Below, piece after piece: positions 17,950 through 28,262 of a DNA stretch of 57,093 nt (position 1 is its first letter; each line of letters starts with the position of its first letter). The notes beneath the pieces were generated by a model. It was not told the origin of the DNA. It searched no databases and saw only the letters and a list, made by a program, of their open reading frames with translations. Origin of the DNA: Henriciella sp. (GTDB lineage Bacteria > Pseudomonadota > Alphaproteobacteria > Caulobacterales > Hyphomonadaceae); contig JAEPOM010000017.1 of NCBI GenBank assembly GCA_017642885.1, positions 1 to 57,093 on the forward strand, in the 5' to 3' direction. A program made the translations under genes and the position numbers.

Positions 17950-18971
17950 TGGGGTGGTGTCCTTTCTGGAGCGGTGGAGAGAAGCGGTTCGGAAAAGGGC
18001 AGGCTCGGCAGGACGAGCTGCAGGTCCGGCTGGACGGGGATCAGGTCATAGCCCTGACGCCCGAGCCCGTTCATGCGCGCGACTGTCTCGACGCGGTGAA
18101 CCCCGGCGCGCCGGGAGATGTAGACGACGCAGTCGATTGTTTCTGCGATGAGGTCGTGCGGCACCTGCGCCGAGGTCTCGCCAATCAGCTGTTCGAGCCG
18201 GGAGAGTCCGCCCAGGGCCGAGTTGGCATGCAGGGTGGCGATGCCGCCCGGATGGCCGGTATTCCAGGCCTTCAGCATGTCGAGCGCCTCGGCGCCGCGC
18301 ACTTCACCGATAATGATCCGGTCTGGCCTGAGGCGCAGGGTCGAGCGGACAAGGTCTGCAAGAGTTACTGATCCGGGCTGAGTGCGCAGCTGGACAGAGT
18401 CGCGGGCTGTCGAAACAAGTTCGCGCGTATCTTCCAGGATCACAAGCCGGTCCCCAGTGCGGGCAATCTCGGCCAGCAGGGCATTGGCAAGCGTCGTCTT
18501 GCCCGAGCCCGTGCCGCCGACGACGAGAATGTTCTCGCGGGTCCTGACCGCCAACCGCAAGGCTTCGGCGTGATGAGGTGCCATTACGCCGGAGGCGACA
18601 TACTCACCCAAAGCGACCACCCGTCCCGCTGGTTTGCGGATCGAGAAACAAGGCCCCGGCGCCACCGGCGGCAGGACGCCTTCGAACCGCTCTCCGCCCA
18701 TTGGCAGCTCTGCTGACACGATGGGCGACGCTGCGTCGACGCGCCGGCCCATATGGCTTGCGACCAGCCGGATGACGCGTTCGACATCGCCAGCGGTGAC
18801 AACCAGGCCGGATTCGGATCGGCCAGACCCATGCCGCTCGATCCAGAGCCTGCCGTCGGGATTGATCATGATTTCGACAACGGCGGGGTCGTCCAGCGCT
18901 GCAACAATCTCGCTCCCCAATGCCGTTATCAGCATGGCGCGGGTACGTGTCTGGCTTTGTACGTCACGCAT
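17946..18971 (-). CDS. trbB: conjugal transfer ATPase TrbB (VirB11-like)
   Basis: TrbB is the hexameric traffic ATPase of the type IV secretion system at the cytoplasmic membrane. The 341-residue product contains the Walker A motif GGTGSGKTT, the Asp box ILEDTREL, Walker [10 protein letters not shown] and the His box [10 protein letters not shown]. The start at 18971 overlaps the preceding regulator gene by eight bases. An upstream in-frame ATG at 19010 would extend it deeper into that gene. Confidence 0.95.
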   Translation of the reverse strand: MRDVQSQTRTRAMLITALGSEIVAALDDPAVVEIMINPDGRLWIERHGSGRSESGLVVTAGDVERVIRLVASHMGRRVDAASPIVSAELPMGGERFEGVLPPVAPGPCFSIRKPAGRVVALGEYVASGVMAPHHAEALRLAVRTRENILVVGGTGSGKTTLANALLAEIARTGDRLVILEDTRELVSTARDSVQLRTQPGSVTLADLVRSTLRLRPDRIIIGEVRGAEALDMLKAWNTGHPGGIATLHANSALGGLSRLEQLIGETSAQVPHDLIAETIDCVVYISRRAGVHRVETVARMNGLGRQGYDLIPVQPDLQLVLPSLPFSEPLLSTAPERTPPQ

Positions 18972-19425
18972 CGGTCCGCACCTCGCCCATATGTTCGGGC
19001 TCGCGCTCAAGACTGGCCGCGTCCGCTGTCACATCCTCAACGGCATTCTGAAGAATGCGCTGGCCCGACCTGAGGGCCTCCGCGACCTGCCTCACAAAGA
19101 GGTCAAACCGCATGTCGCCCTTGGCCCGGGCGGCCTCGACCTGGTTGGCCGGCACCGGCGGCGTCACCGTCAGGAAATAATGCACGAAGGTCGCGAGCGT
19201 TTCGGCAAGGACGAGATTGTCCCGCTCGATCCGCCCGAATTGGCGCGTCAGTCGGTCGAGCCGGCGATTGATGGCGGCTTCGCGCTTATTGTCGGACTCG
19301 CCTGCCCGGTAGGCCGTTACTGCCCCATCGATGATCGTGCTTTCTGACAGGCCAGGGCGTTTGGCCATGGCCTTCAGCCAGTGAAAATTCTCTGGCGAGA
19401 TATAGGGCTGGATCCGGAGCTTCAT
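18964..19425 (-). CDS. ribbon-helix-helix (CopG-like) protein between traG and trbB
   Basis: A 153-residue protein with an N-terminal ribbon-helix-helix-like segment (MKLRIQPYISPENFHWLKAM) and a longer helical C-terminal part. Proteins of this type occupy this slot between traG and trbB in Trb elements and are annotated as CopG-family regulators. It may autoregulate the transfer operon. The ATG overlaps the traG stop (ATGA), so expression is coupled. Confidence 0.82.
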   Translation of the reverse strand: MKLRIQPYISPENFHWLKAMAKRPGLSESTIIDGAVTAYRAGESDNKREAAINRRLDRLTRQFGRIERDNLVLAETLATFVHYFLTVTPPVPANQVEAARAKGDMRFDLFVRQVAEALRSGQRILQNAVEDVTADAASLEREPEHMGEVRTDA

Positions 19426-21485
19426 TGGCCATTCCCCGTGAGATCAATGCCGGTCGCCTGTTCGAGGCTGTCAGCCTGCACGAGGGCGTCGAAGAGACTA
19501 GCCTGCAGGGGATTGCACACCTTGCGCCGCGCCGTGCCTGGCTTCGAGGGGCCTGCAAGCCGCGCGCGATCCTCGGCCGCATCCCGCGCCTTCTGAGGCC
19601 CAAGGCCCTCGACTTCAGGCTCGAGCTCTGCAGCCTGCATCAGGCCTTCATGGATCGACCGGACCTCGCTGCCCCAATCATCAACCCGCACGTCCGGAAT
19701 ACAGGCCGCGAAGGCAGGGGCGTCTTTGAGACGTTCGGTGAAGTTCTGGTCCTCGTAATAGCGTAGCTTCAGCGCGCGCACCGGCGGGGAGCCTGCGACA
19801 AGGACGAGTTCCTGGTCTGCGGGCAGTTGCATCACTTCGCCGGGCGTCAGCAATTGGCGGGCAGTTTCCTGACGCGACACCATTTTGTGCGACAGCCAGG
19901 GCGCGAGCCGGTGGCCTGCATAATTCTTCATGGCCCGCTGTTCGGTCTTGGTGCCGAGTGCATCGGAAATCCGCTTCGCCGTGCGCTCGTCATTTGTCGC
20001 GAACGCCACCCGGACATGACAATTGTCGAGGATCGCATTCGAGGGGCCATAAGCCTTTTCGATCTGATTGAGGGATTGCGCGATCAGGAAGGCCTTGAGG
20101 CCATAGCCTGCCATATAGGCGAGCGTGCTTTCGAAGAAGTCGAGGCGCCCAAGGGCAGGAAACTCGTCCAGCATGAACAGGACACGCCGACGGGACTTTA
20201 CGACCGGCACAGAAACCTGCGGCGTAAGCAGCCCGCAAACTCCGAGAATGTTCGCCAAAAGCGATCTGCCACGCGAGAATACCGAAGGACGAATCTCGAG
20301 ATGCTCCGTCAGCCGCCGGCCCACCTGATTGAGGATGAGGCGCATCAGGGGCTTCGTCCGCGAAAGGTCCGAGGGCGGGACGACGAGGTAGAGCGAAAGC
20401 GGCCGGTCGCCGGACACCAGATCCTCGATCCGGAAATCGCTCCGCGAGGTGACTTCGGCAATCACCGGGTCGCGATAGAGCGACAGGAACCGCAGCGCTG
20501 TTGACAGCACGCCGGAGAGCTCGTTCTCCGCCTGGTTCATCAATTCTCGGGCTGTCTCGGCGACGACGGGATGAACCTTTGGCGCATCGCTGGTCCCAAG
20601 GTGGTTTGTCCGGAGCATGATCGACAGCGTCGTGCGGAATGTCCGGTCGGGATCGGCAAGGAAGCTCGATACGCGCGCCAGCGTCTTCTCGCGCTCGGCA
20701 TAAAGGACGTGCAGGATCACGCCGACGAGCAGGGAGTTCGCCTTGTCGACCCAGTGCCCGAGATCTCCGAGCTTGCCCTGAGGGTCCACGAGAATATCGG
20801 CAATGTTCTGGACGTCGCGCACTTCGCAATGCCCCTTACGCACTTCCATCAGGGGATTGAAATGCGCCGAGACCACGTCGGTCGGGTCGAACCGCACGCA
20901 GTGGGAAAACTCCGAGCGCCAGCCTGAGGTCAACTGCCAATTCTCGCCCTTGATGTCGTGCACCAGAACAGAATGCGGCCAGGAGAGGAGCGTCGGGACA
21001 ACAAGGCCCACGCCCTTGCCGGAGCGGGTCGGCGCAAAGGCCATGACATGATCGGGTCCGTCATGGCGGAGATAGGATCCTGATGCTTGGCCCAGGAACA
21101 CGCCGGCTGGCTTCAAAAGTCCGGACTTACGCAAATCCTTGCCTTCCGCCCAGCGCGCAGAGCCAAACGTTGAGACCCGCTTGTCCCAGCGTGCGCGGAG
21201 GATCGACCCAGTTACCGCGATCACGATGGCCGCGACACCGCCCGAAGCGGCGATAAGTCCGCCCCGGTCAAACACATCCGGCGCGTAAGCATCGAACGCG
21301 TACCACCAGCCGAAGAAGGCCCAGGGCACGTACACCGGCATGTCGAGGATGACGAAGAAGGGTTCACCAAGCCGGGGTGACCAGCCAAGCGACCACGCTG
21401 TCCACTCCGTCGCGCACCAAAGCGCCAGGAGGACGACGAGCAAGACAAGGAGGATCTGCCAGAAGAGGTTCGTGCCATGTTTCAT
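19422..21485 (-). CDS. traG: type IV coupling protein TraG (VirD4-like)
   Basis: TraG is the ATPase that brings the relaxosome to the secretion channel. The product from the ATG at 21485 has 687 residues: two N-terminal transmembrane helices (about 8-28 and 45-65), the nucleotide-binding motif APTRSGKGVG, the Walker B segment FMLDEFPALGR and the conserved AQSLNQIEKAYG. The C-terminal tail (about 560 on) is variable. It is the first gene of the trb operon; the 278-base gap upstream is where the operon promoter should lie. Confidence 0.95.
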   Translation of the reverse strand: MKHGTNLFWQILLVLLVVLLALWCATEWTAWSLGWSPRLGEPFFVILDMPVYVPWAFFGWWYAFDAYAPDVFDRGGLIAASGGVAAIVIAVTGSILRARWDKRVSTFGSARWAEGKDLRKSGLLKPAGVFLGQASGSYLRHDGPDHVMAFAPTRSGKGVGLVVPTLLSWPHSVLVHDIKGENWQLTSGWRSEFSHCVRFDPTDVVSAHFNPLMEVRKGHCEVRDVQNIADILVDPQGKLGDLGHWVDKANSLLVGVILHVLYAEREKTLARVSSFLADPDRTFRTTLSIMLRTNHLGTSDAPKVHPVVAETARELMNQAENELSGVLSTALRFLSLYRDPVIAEVTSRSDFRIEDLVSGDRPLSLYLVVPPSDLSRTKPLMRLILNQVGRRLTEHLEIRPSVFSRGRSLLANILGVCGLLTPQVSVPVVKSRRRVLFMLDEFPALGRLDFFESTLAYMAGYGLKAFLIAQSLNQIEKAYGPSNAILDNCHVRVAFATNDERTAKRISDALGTKTEQRAMKNYAGHRLAPWLSHKMVSRQETARQLLTPGEVMQLPADQELVLVAGSPPVRALKLRYYEDQNFTERLKDAPAFAACIPDVRVDDWGSEVRSIHEGLMQAAELEPEVEGLGPQKARDAAEDRARLAGPSKPGTARRKVCNPLQASLFDALVQADSLEQATGIDLTGNGQ

Positions 21486-21763
21486 GACACTGAACCTGAC
21501 CAATCATCGCCTCAGTCTCCAGAGAGGAAATTGGGGGAAATCAGGGGGTATTCTGAAGATTTCGGAACTGGTGAGTGGTGTGGGTGAAGTGCCGGGAAGA
21601 ATTTGTGGGATCCAATTTCTTTGGGGATCGCTAGCCCGTTAAGCAAATTGTCGACAGTATTCGTATTATCGGCAAAGAATGGCAGGCTTAGTACTCTGAT
21701 CAACAATCGACGTTGGCGTACGGTCCAACAACAGCCGTACGCGGGATTGCCACGTAGCTAAGA
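21486..21763. other. intergenic region between traG and the methylase operon
   Basis: No convincing gene. It holds a perfect 7-bp inverted repeat CGTACGG (21717-21723) / CCGTACG (21735-21741), 23 bases downstream of the last gene of the methylase operon (which reads leftwards); a hairpin without a U-run, possibly a weak terminator. The part next to traG must contain the start of the transfer operon transcript, but no clear -35/-10 pair stands out. Confidence 0.5.
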
Positions 21764-22438
21764 CTAAGGAGTAGGCCAGCCGAGAAATATGTGCGCTAAG
21801 CGTATGGGTGCGCGATTGTTCGAGCGATCATGGTCTGTGTCGAAGGCAGCCAGCGCGATTACTTGTGATGGCTGAGTGATTAGCTTGCTGCTACCGTTCT
21901 TGCGCTGTCGAAGTTTCGCCTCGTATGATCCATCGCTTAAGGAGTGCTGGAGGTTGGGCACAATTTTTTCTTCGGGACCTGTTAGTAGCGCTACCATAGC
22001 TGCTGCAGTTTCATCTTGGCTGTAATATCCGTCTACGAAACGGCCCATACCATCATCACCCAGGTATGCCTTTCGGCTCGTCACTGTATGGCTGACTTTT
22101 TTGAATTCAAATACGAACACCATGGTTTGTTGGTCGTCGTTCCAATGAAAAGAGATATCCGTGCGCTTTTGCCAGATGATATCTCCGGACTCGACATCAA
22201 GATTTCCGACCTTGTTTTCGGCACTCCAAGATCCCAACAATCCGCGTTTGCGAGCTACAGTATCACAATGAAACTTTAATTTTGCAGTGAGGCGATCTTC
22301 TCGATCTTTCGGTTGGAAGCCTGGCGCGTTACGGCGAACAAGTTCCTGCCACGCTTGCTGAAGCGTTGCAGCAGCAGCTTCTACCGGTTGCCGCGGAAAT
22401 GCGGAAATCCAGTCCGGCGGCGCCCCTCCGATAGTCAT
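21764..22438 (-). CDS. putative PD-(D/E)xK nuclease-like partner of the methylase
   Basis: A 224-residue protein starting with an ATG that overlaps the methylase stop (ATGA). The frame is open further upstream but only as overlap with the methylase. The segment RTDISFHW, about 15 residues, then FVFEFKKV has the spacing D-x(n)-ExK of a PD-(D/E)xK nuclease core. The pattern is seen in the sequence; nuclease activity is inference. Coupled translation with the methylase suggests a restriction or defence pair. Family not recognised. Confidence 0.6.
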   Translation of the reverse strand: MTIGGAPPDWISAFPRQPVEAAAATLQQAWQELVRRNAPGFQPKDREDRLTAKLKFHCDTVARKRGLLGSWSAENKVGNLDVESGDIIWQKRTDISFHWNDDQQTMVFVFEFKKVSHTVTSRKAYLGDDGMGRFVDGYYSQDETAAAMVALLTGPEEKIVPNLQHSLSDGSYEAKLRQRKNGSSKLITQPSQVIALAAFDTDHDRSNNRAPIRLAHIFLGWPTP

Positions 22439-25400
22439 GCGACCTTCGCTGCTGCGTTGTTGAATTGAACTTGTTCGACAATTGTTTCGGCATCGCGGAA
22501 CGCCTGTCGTAATGAGAAGTTGCGCCGGGTCAGGGGCCTGGCGATTATCAACGCGTCGTCGGTCCACACAAAAGCATCAGGCGCTAGTCCAAGGCCGAAC
22601 CCGGCAGAGACCCGGCCAAATCCGTCGGCGCGGGCCTGATTAAGCAATGCCATCAAGGCATCGCTGTCGCTGCGTGCATTTGCTTTCGAGCGGAGAGAAT
22701 TGTTCTGTTTGTAATAAATCCTAATTGCTCCCATTCCGCCCGCAGCGTGTGCGGAGCTTGAAAGAGCAGAAACATCAAAACGTCCATTGCCGTTTGTGCG
22801 GGCTATCCAGACGTCGAGTGCCGTCGCGAGTGCACGAACATAGGAACGAACGTCAGAAAGACCGGCGCGAGTTTGAGCTGGTGTGTCAAGATTACCGAAG
22901 CTACGCGGTCGGATTGATGGCAAAAGAAGCGCCACCGTTTCGGAGATGATTGCTCGTTCGAAGGCATCAATTGCAAAATAGTCGAACAGGTGCTCGTCGA
23001 TTTCCGATTCCATATCTTCATATGCGCGGCGTTGCTCTAAATCTGGCAAACCTTCCAGTTTAAGCATCAACTCGACCGTTCTATCGAACGCCCTACGTGC
23101 TACCTCAGGCTTATCCGCATTCTCAGGTTCGTGGAATGGGAAACCGCCGATGTCTACTAGCCGGACCGCATTTCGCTCGCACAACATTGTCCAGGATCGG
23201 AACATAAGGACATATCGAGCCAACGTCGAACGCAAATAGGCTGCTACGAAGCGTAGGAGACGGGCGTCGTCGTGGGGGCCTGAAATAACACCCACACTCG
23301 CCGTAAAACTCGCTGTGCTTTCAGTGTACGCAGCCCGAACTGAAAGATCTTCTTTGGAAAATCCATCAGTATACAGAATGCGTGGACCTTTGAAGACTTC
23401 AAGGACTTCGTCAGAAATGTGGCTTACTTGATCAATCTCCTCGGGCCAAGGCTGTAATAGATCAGGATGCAGTACGGGGACACCAGCGCCCAGTGCGGTT
23501 GTGGCGACATGGGGCATTCCTCGGAGAGGCTCTGCGCTCACTGGCTCACGTTGCCGATCTATTATGTGAATGCCTTTGCGTGCTTGCCAGCGCCTTGTTT
23601 TTTTCGGGCCACTCCAATAATCGCCGAGTTCTCCGAACACCCCAAGTCGATGGAGTAAGGATTGGTCGAACGCGTCACCCCACATGAATACAGTTAGGAT
23701 ATCTTGCTGGTCGATTACTGCCCGTGTCGCAACGCTATGGCGATCGTTGGAAGAAAGTGTCAAGCGACCGTAGGCCAAACTCATGTCAGCCTTCGGCACA
23801 CAGTAGTCAAACCGTTCCTCAACAGCGATCACCACTGGACGGGAGTTGCGCTTTTCAGCCAATAGCACGTGGCAAGTGTGTTCGGCGGAAGGAAAGAGTA
23901 AATTTTGAAAATCACCGAAGTTGATCAACCGGATTGGACGAGCAGTCTCGAATAGATGTTTCACGAAGGACTGCTTCGATGGCCCGAGAAACAAATTAAT
24001 TGGAAGGATCAAGCAAAGGCGCCCGCCGTCGGAGAGAAACTCCAAGGCTCTGATTGAGAACGCCGCAGCAACTTGCCGATGTCCTACGGGGGCCTTCATC
24101 TGTTGTGCCCAAATGTCGGCGCTCGTCACGTCGCTGCCGCGTGGCTCGATCCATGGAGGGTTGGAAAGGACAAGAGAAAATGTGCGACCGTTGAATCCGT
24201 GGTCCGGGCTAAAAAAGTCACCTGTGGCTCCGAACAGAAGATTCACCCCTTTCAGCGTAGGGAGTTTCACTCGCTCTTTGCTCTGTGCTTCGCGGATATC
24301 TGACGGATCAAGGCCCTCCAATAGGGATAGATATAGACTGAACGCCGTCACACGACATGCCATTTCATTGATATCTGCGCCAAAGATGTGCCTGGCCAGC
24401 AACTGGCGGCGTTGCTTGAAACTAAGCGGCGAACCCTCGCGTGCTTCTGTCAGTGCGATCATCCGGCGAAAAGCTGTTGTCAAAAGAATTCCAGAGCCAC
24501 ACGCGCCATCGAACACTGTCTCCTGCAGTGGATCGGCCGACGCGCTGAAAGCCTGGTCAACAGCCAGCATTGCTAGGTGGCGTGGCGTGTAATAGGCGCC
24601 TGTTGACGATTGTACGTCTTCTGAAAGAAAGGACTCATAGAGTCCCGACAGCAACTCGACGGGAATCAGACTAAAATCGTAGTTCCAAAAGTCGCCTTGG
24701 CCGGTACTCATATCGGTGCGGTTAAGAAAACGTTCCAGCGCTTCAAATCCAAAAGCATTGAGAGACTGCCATGGATCGTGTCGGTCATCGCTTAGGAAGT
24801 CTCCGTTGAAGTCTTCTTTGAGCCTGTCAATAAGGCGGCGCACTCCGCCAATGTCGCGTTCTGTAACCAACTGATGCAGGCGTCCAACCTTATGGTGAGA
24901 GCGATATACGTCGCTGACTATGCCGCGATGTTCAAGATAGGAAACGAACAGCACCTGACCCATGAGTAATTCAGCCAGACGTCGAGAAAAATCGTCTACT
25001 GGTAGCTCGCCGTAACCAGCCTGCGCCACCTCGCGCACACAAACCGACAAGTTTGTGAGAAGCATGCGATCAACCCGATCCCCAGCGTCGAACCATTCTG
25101 GGAGACGGCGTGCGAGACTGTTTGAGGATACGTCGAAACCGGAGAAAGGCCCGTCTGGACGTGCTTCTTCCGCAGTGACAATTTCTAGTGAATCCGGAGC
25201 CTTGATAACCGGTCGAACCAATACCCGGTCACTGTCAATTTCCAAGATGATTTGCGCTAGGTTCTGATTCCACACACGCTGCCGAACATGGTTAAGCTCT
25301 ACCTTCGTAAGCGGAGTTCCATCTCCACTTACGAAAACCACGGTAGGGACGCCGTCAACATCGAACACAGCCCGGGCACGAATCGAACCGTCCTCGGCAA

Positions 25401-25527
25401 GCAGAGCATTCAATTCTGGCGCATATGGGTGGCGCGGGTCGACATCGGCAGCGCTACGATGGAGAGACTTTCCAAAATCGGCATAACCGAGACGTCGGAG
25501 CCATTCGTCGAAGATCGTGTCAGTCAT
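22435..25527 (-). CDS. large N6-adenine DNA methyltransferase (Eco57I-like)
   Basis: A 1030-residue SAM-dependent DNA methylase. Motif X GAYYTP (310-315), motif I DGACGSG (340-346), an acidic residue in ADIN (385) and the catalytic motif IV NPPW (456-459) are in the order of gamma-class adenine methylases. The N-terminal 130 residues contain a WNQNLAQIILEI segment like the N-terminal domain of large type IIG or solo methylases. The C-terminal 450 residues probably carry target recognition. Translation is coupled to the nuclease-like gene. It is cargo between traG and the relaxase gene. Confidence 0.88.
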   Translation of the reverse strand: MTDTIFDEWLRRLGYADFGKSLHRSAADVDPRHPYAPELNALLAEDGSIRARAVFDVDGVPTVVFVSGDGTPLTKVELNHVRQRVWNQNLAQIILEIDSDRVLVRPVIKAPDSLEIVTAEEARPDGPFSGFDVSSNSLARRLPEWFDAGDRVDRMLLTNLSVCVREVAQAGYGELPVDDFSRRLAELLMGQVLFVSYLEHRGIVSDVYRSHHKVGRLHQLVTERDIGGVRRLIDRLKEDFNGDFLSDDRHDPWQSLNAFGFEALERFLNRTDMSTGQGDFWNYDFSLIPVELLSGLYESFLSEDVQSSTGAYYTPRHLAMLAVDQAFSASADPLQETVFDGACGSGILLTTAFRRMIALTEAREGSPLSFKQRRQLLARHIFGADINEMACRVTAFSLYLSLLEGLDPSDIREAQSKERVKLPTLKGVNLLFGATGDFFSPDHGFNGRTFSLVLSNPPWIEPRGSDVTSADIWAQQMKAPVGHRQVAAAFSIRALEFLSDGGRLCLILPINLFLGPSKQSFVKHLFETARPIRLINFGDFQNLLFPSAEHTCHVLLAEKRNSRPVVIAVEERFDYCVPKADMSLAYGRLTLSSNDRHSVATRAVIDQQDILTVFMWGDAFDQSLLHRLGVFGELGDYWSGPKKTRRWQARKGIHIIDRQREPVSAEPLRGMPHVATTALGAGVPVLHPDLLQPWPEEIDQVSHISDEVLEVFKGPRILYTDGFSKEDLSVRAAYTESTASFTASVGVISGPHDDARLLRFVAAYLRSTLARYVLMFRSWTMLCERNAVRLVDIGGFPFHEPENADKPEVARRAFDRTVELMLKLEGLPDLEQRRAYEDMESEIDEHLFDYFAIDAFERAIISETVALLLPSIRPRSFGNLDTPAQTRAGLSDVRSYVRALATALDVWIARTNGNGRFDVSALSSSAHAAGGMGAIRIYYKQNNSLRSKANARSDSDALMALLNQARADGFGRVSAGFGLGLAPDAFVWTDDALIIARPLTRRNFSLRQAFRDAETIVEQVQFNNAAAKVA

Positions 25528-25623
25528 TGGGGAAACCTGTTGGACTAGTGCCTAACGGCATAGAACAAAAGACGAACATTTGCCAGTGATTCGGTAGCCA
25601 TTTGACTGCACGGGGCGCACGTT

Positions 25624-26169
25624 TCATGCTTGCCTCCGTCCGACATCACGCCCGCTACGCTCAAAGTCGACTCGCATAGTTCTGATTTCGGTTGCCGGAA
25701 ATAAGTCAAACTGTTGCGATCGTGTTCGTGGGCTTGCTTTACCGAACGCTCCGCAAATGGCTTCCAGATGGTCATGAAGAGGTAGTTTGAGAAAGGCACA
25801 AGTCGGGCCAAACTCATCGGCCCGCGATAATCTCCACGGTTCGCTTGGGCTGCAAACAATGGCGGTTCCATAAAGCGCCAGAAATGAATGTTCTGAAAGC
25901 ACCTCACGTAACTCGGAAAACTGCGGCGCATGGGCTTGGAGTTGTAGGTGAAACTCCTCTTTCAGCTGATTGGCAATCCGAATGATGAGTACTGTTCTCC
26001 AACTGAACTTTGCCGCATTGCCCTTTCCGGCTGCGGGTATATCTGCGGGTATTAGCGCACGGCGCCGCGTCCACTCGCGCAGAACCACAGCGGACAAGCC
26101 AGTCAATTCGATTACCTTGGATGTTGATACGTAAATCACGTGGCCCTCGGAAATGGGTCTTCTGCCCAT
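25624..26169 (-). CDS. MerR-like helix-turn-helix protein upstream of the methylase
   Basis: A 181-residue protein with an N-terminal winged-helix segment typical of MerR-like proteins (STSKVIELTGLSAVVLREWT, then FSWRTVLIIRI) and a C-terminal half of unknown fold. It lies 96 bases upstream of the methylase on the same strand and probably controls it, as controller proteins do in restriction-modification loci. No partner metal-binding cysteines are seen. Confidence 0.72.
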   Translation of the reverse strand: MGRRPISEGHVIYVSTSKVIELTGLSAVVLREWTRRRALIPADIPAAGKGNAAKFSWRTVLIIRIANQLKEEFHLQLQAHAPQFSELREVLSEHSFLALYGTAIVCSPSEPWRLSRADEFGPTCAFLKLPLHDHLEAICGAFGKASPRTRSQQFDLFPATEIRTMRVDFERSGRDVGRRQA

Positions 26170-26357
26170 TCTTAGTTAAGAGTGGGTAAAGGACTCGTTC
26201 TCCTGAGTAAAGTCTAATGGACGAACAGAGCCTTGGTGTGGCGGCGCGGAAGGGCGGCGTTCACGCTGCGCGTCGCCATCTAAGTTCGGATTGCATACAC
26301 AAAGAATGATTGGCTCAAATAGTAATGGAGGCACTGGCCAAACTAGTGCTACCAATA

Positions 26358-28262
26358 TTAATCCGCTATTCCAATCCCGCGCCCCAGCGCCCACGAAATC
26401 CGTCCCCCGCGCACGACACCCGACACGGCCATCCCGCGCCGCTGCTCCAGCACCTGCCGCCAAGGTACAATCGTAAAATCCCTCTGCCGCTCAATCACCG
26501 CGAACTTCCCACTCACCCGAGACACATGCTCGCGATACGTACCATCGACATGTCCTCGTTCCGGCGCTGGCGAATATGGCTTACCGATCTCTACGCTCAG
26601 CGTCCGGGCAGCTCGCGCGAAATCTCGCTTCATCAACTCCGTCTTCTGTGCCGCAGACAAGCCAGTGCCAGCCGCTACCTTCATTCCAATCCCCGTCAGA
26701 AACGCCCGTCGCTTCACCTGCGCCTCAGCCACCTCTTTTCCGAATCCGAGCGGCACGCCAGACGGGGCAGGGACGTCATCCAGCCAGGTCACACCAAGGG
26801 CCGTTTCCTGATCTGCCAAGCCAAGCTCCGAGCGAACTAACACCTGCGCCGCCCGTAACCGCGCCTGTGCCCGCTCGTACGAACTCGCTCGGTCTAGATA
26901 ATCCGGTGGAACCTTCCACTCCGCATCAGCTGAACGCTCTGCATGACCAGCCCGCCGCAAAGCCTCCAGCCGTCGCACATGAGCCGCGACAAATTCCGGG
27001 CTGTATCGGGGATCGTCCGCCTGGTGCAGACCTGCCGAATAGCTCCCACCATTCGCGCGTGCGATCCGATCAATCGTGATGTCTGACGGCTTCGGTTCAA
27101 TGTTCGGCGGAGACACCGTCACAATCGCCCCGCGCTTTACTTCCTCGACCTCGCCGGCGACACCCAGCTCCACAAACACGGCGCGCCCATCCAGACCGTC
27201 GATGATGACATAGGTCCGGTCATGCGCTTCACCCGTAAGACCCGTCTGAAGAACCACGCCCGTCACGCTCCGCCCGCCGGGATCGGACTTGTCGAAGATA
27301 GCGTCCGTATCGAGCCGCCGGTCACCGCGTCCGGCAAGAGCACGGTTCATCGTCTTGATGATGTCGTGCCTTTCCGACAAGCCCCGCAAAACCTCGCGGA
27401 AATTCTCCTTCATCTGCCAGCGTCCAGCTCCGAGTTTCTCTGCAAGCCCAAGCCGTTCCAGAGTCCGCAGCCGCGCGGCATGCAAAGTACGATACTGTGA
27501 AGGACTATCCTTCAACCGAAATTCCTGTTCGGGACCTACCTGACGCGCGATAAAATGATCGATCCGTGTCACGCGCTCGGCAGCGATATCCGATTGAAGT
27601 TTGCGCTCCTGCTCGAGCCGAGTTTCAGGCCCGAGTTCCAGCGTTACAAGGTCCTCGGCCCGCTCCCGGATCCCATGCGAAATATACGCCCGCGGCATGA
27701 CAAGGTCAGAGCCATCTTCACGCCGCCCCCGGATGACCAAATGCGCATGCGGCCGGCCCGTATCATGGTGGACTGCGCCGACCCATTCGAGCCGCGTCCC
27801 CAGATCGGTTTCCATCTGCGAGACGAGATCACGGACGAAGGGCTTGAGGTCTGCCATTTCGGCGCCGTCTTCGGGCGAAACAATGAACCGGAAATGATGC
27901 CTGTCTTCGGTAATGGATTTGACGAGATCGGACGCGTTGGCATCCTCGCTCATGGCGTCAAACAGTTTCCCGCGATCCTTCTCTTCCAGCGCTGCGTCGC
28001 GCCGGATGTATCCGATGTGGGCTGCCAGTGCCGCCACGCTCGATGCCGACATGCGCACAATGCGTGCCTTGACGATGACGCGCCTCTGCCCACCGCGTGC
28101 ACCGATACGGGGCCGGGCGGGAAGGGTAGTGCGGCGAACGCCGCCGACGGACGACAGCGCCTTCGTCATCCGCGTCAGATAGGTCTTCGCGCGCCCCCCT
28201 GATCCGGCAGACCGAATCCTGCCAGGTCTGGGAGTGAAGGGATTGTCCTGCGGCGTGCTCAT
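26358..28262 (-). CDS. VirD2-like relaxase with DUF3363
   Basis: The relaxase nicks oriT and pilots the transferred strand. The 634-residue product from the ATG at 28262 has an Arg-rich start (TPRPGRIRS), the relaxase domain with HHFRFIVSPEDG and the metal-binding histidine motif RPHAHLVIRG (about 190-200), and a C-terminal DUF3363 region. The start is chosen because its ATG overlaps the stop of a small upstream frame and because relatives begin with this motif. An ATG at 28310 is possible. It is separated from traF by an IS110 insertion. Confidence 0.92.
   Translation of the reverse strand: MSTPQDNPFTPRPGRIRSAGSGGRAKTYLTRMTKALSSVGGVRRTTLPARPRIGARGGQRRVIVKARIVRMSASSVAALAAHIGYIRRDAALEEKDRGKLFDAMSEDANASDLVKSITEDRHHFRFIVSPEDGAEMADLKPFVRDLVSQMETDLGTRLEWVGAVHHDTGRPHAHLVIRGRREDGSDLVMPRAYISHGIRERAEDLVTLELGPETRLEQERKLQSDIAAERVTRIDHFIARQVGPEQEFRLKDSPSQYRTLHAARLRTLERLGLAEKLGAGRWQMKENFREVLRGLSERHDIIKTMNRALAGRGDRRLDTDAIFDKSDPGGRSVTGVVLQTGLTGEAHDRTYVIIDGLDGRAVFVELGVAGEVEEVKRGAIVTVSPPNIEPKPSDITIDRIARANGGSYSAGLHQADDPRYSPEFVAAHVRRLEALRRAGHAERSADAEWKVPPDYLDRASSYERAQARLRAAQVLVRSELGLADQETALGVTWLDDVPAPSGVPLGFGKEVAEAQVKRRAFLTGIGMKVAAGTGLSAAQKTELMKRDFARAARTLSVEIGKPYSPAPERGHVDGTYREHVSRVSGKFAVIERQRDFTIVPWRQVLEQRRGMAVSGVVRGGRISWALGRGIGIAD

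Noticed and set aside
26176-26463. A 95-codon minus-strand frame overlapping the relaxase end
   Set aside because: It overlaps the relaxase C-terminal coding region in another frame and is Ala/Gly/Arg-rich without a start signal.
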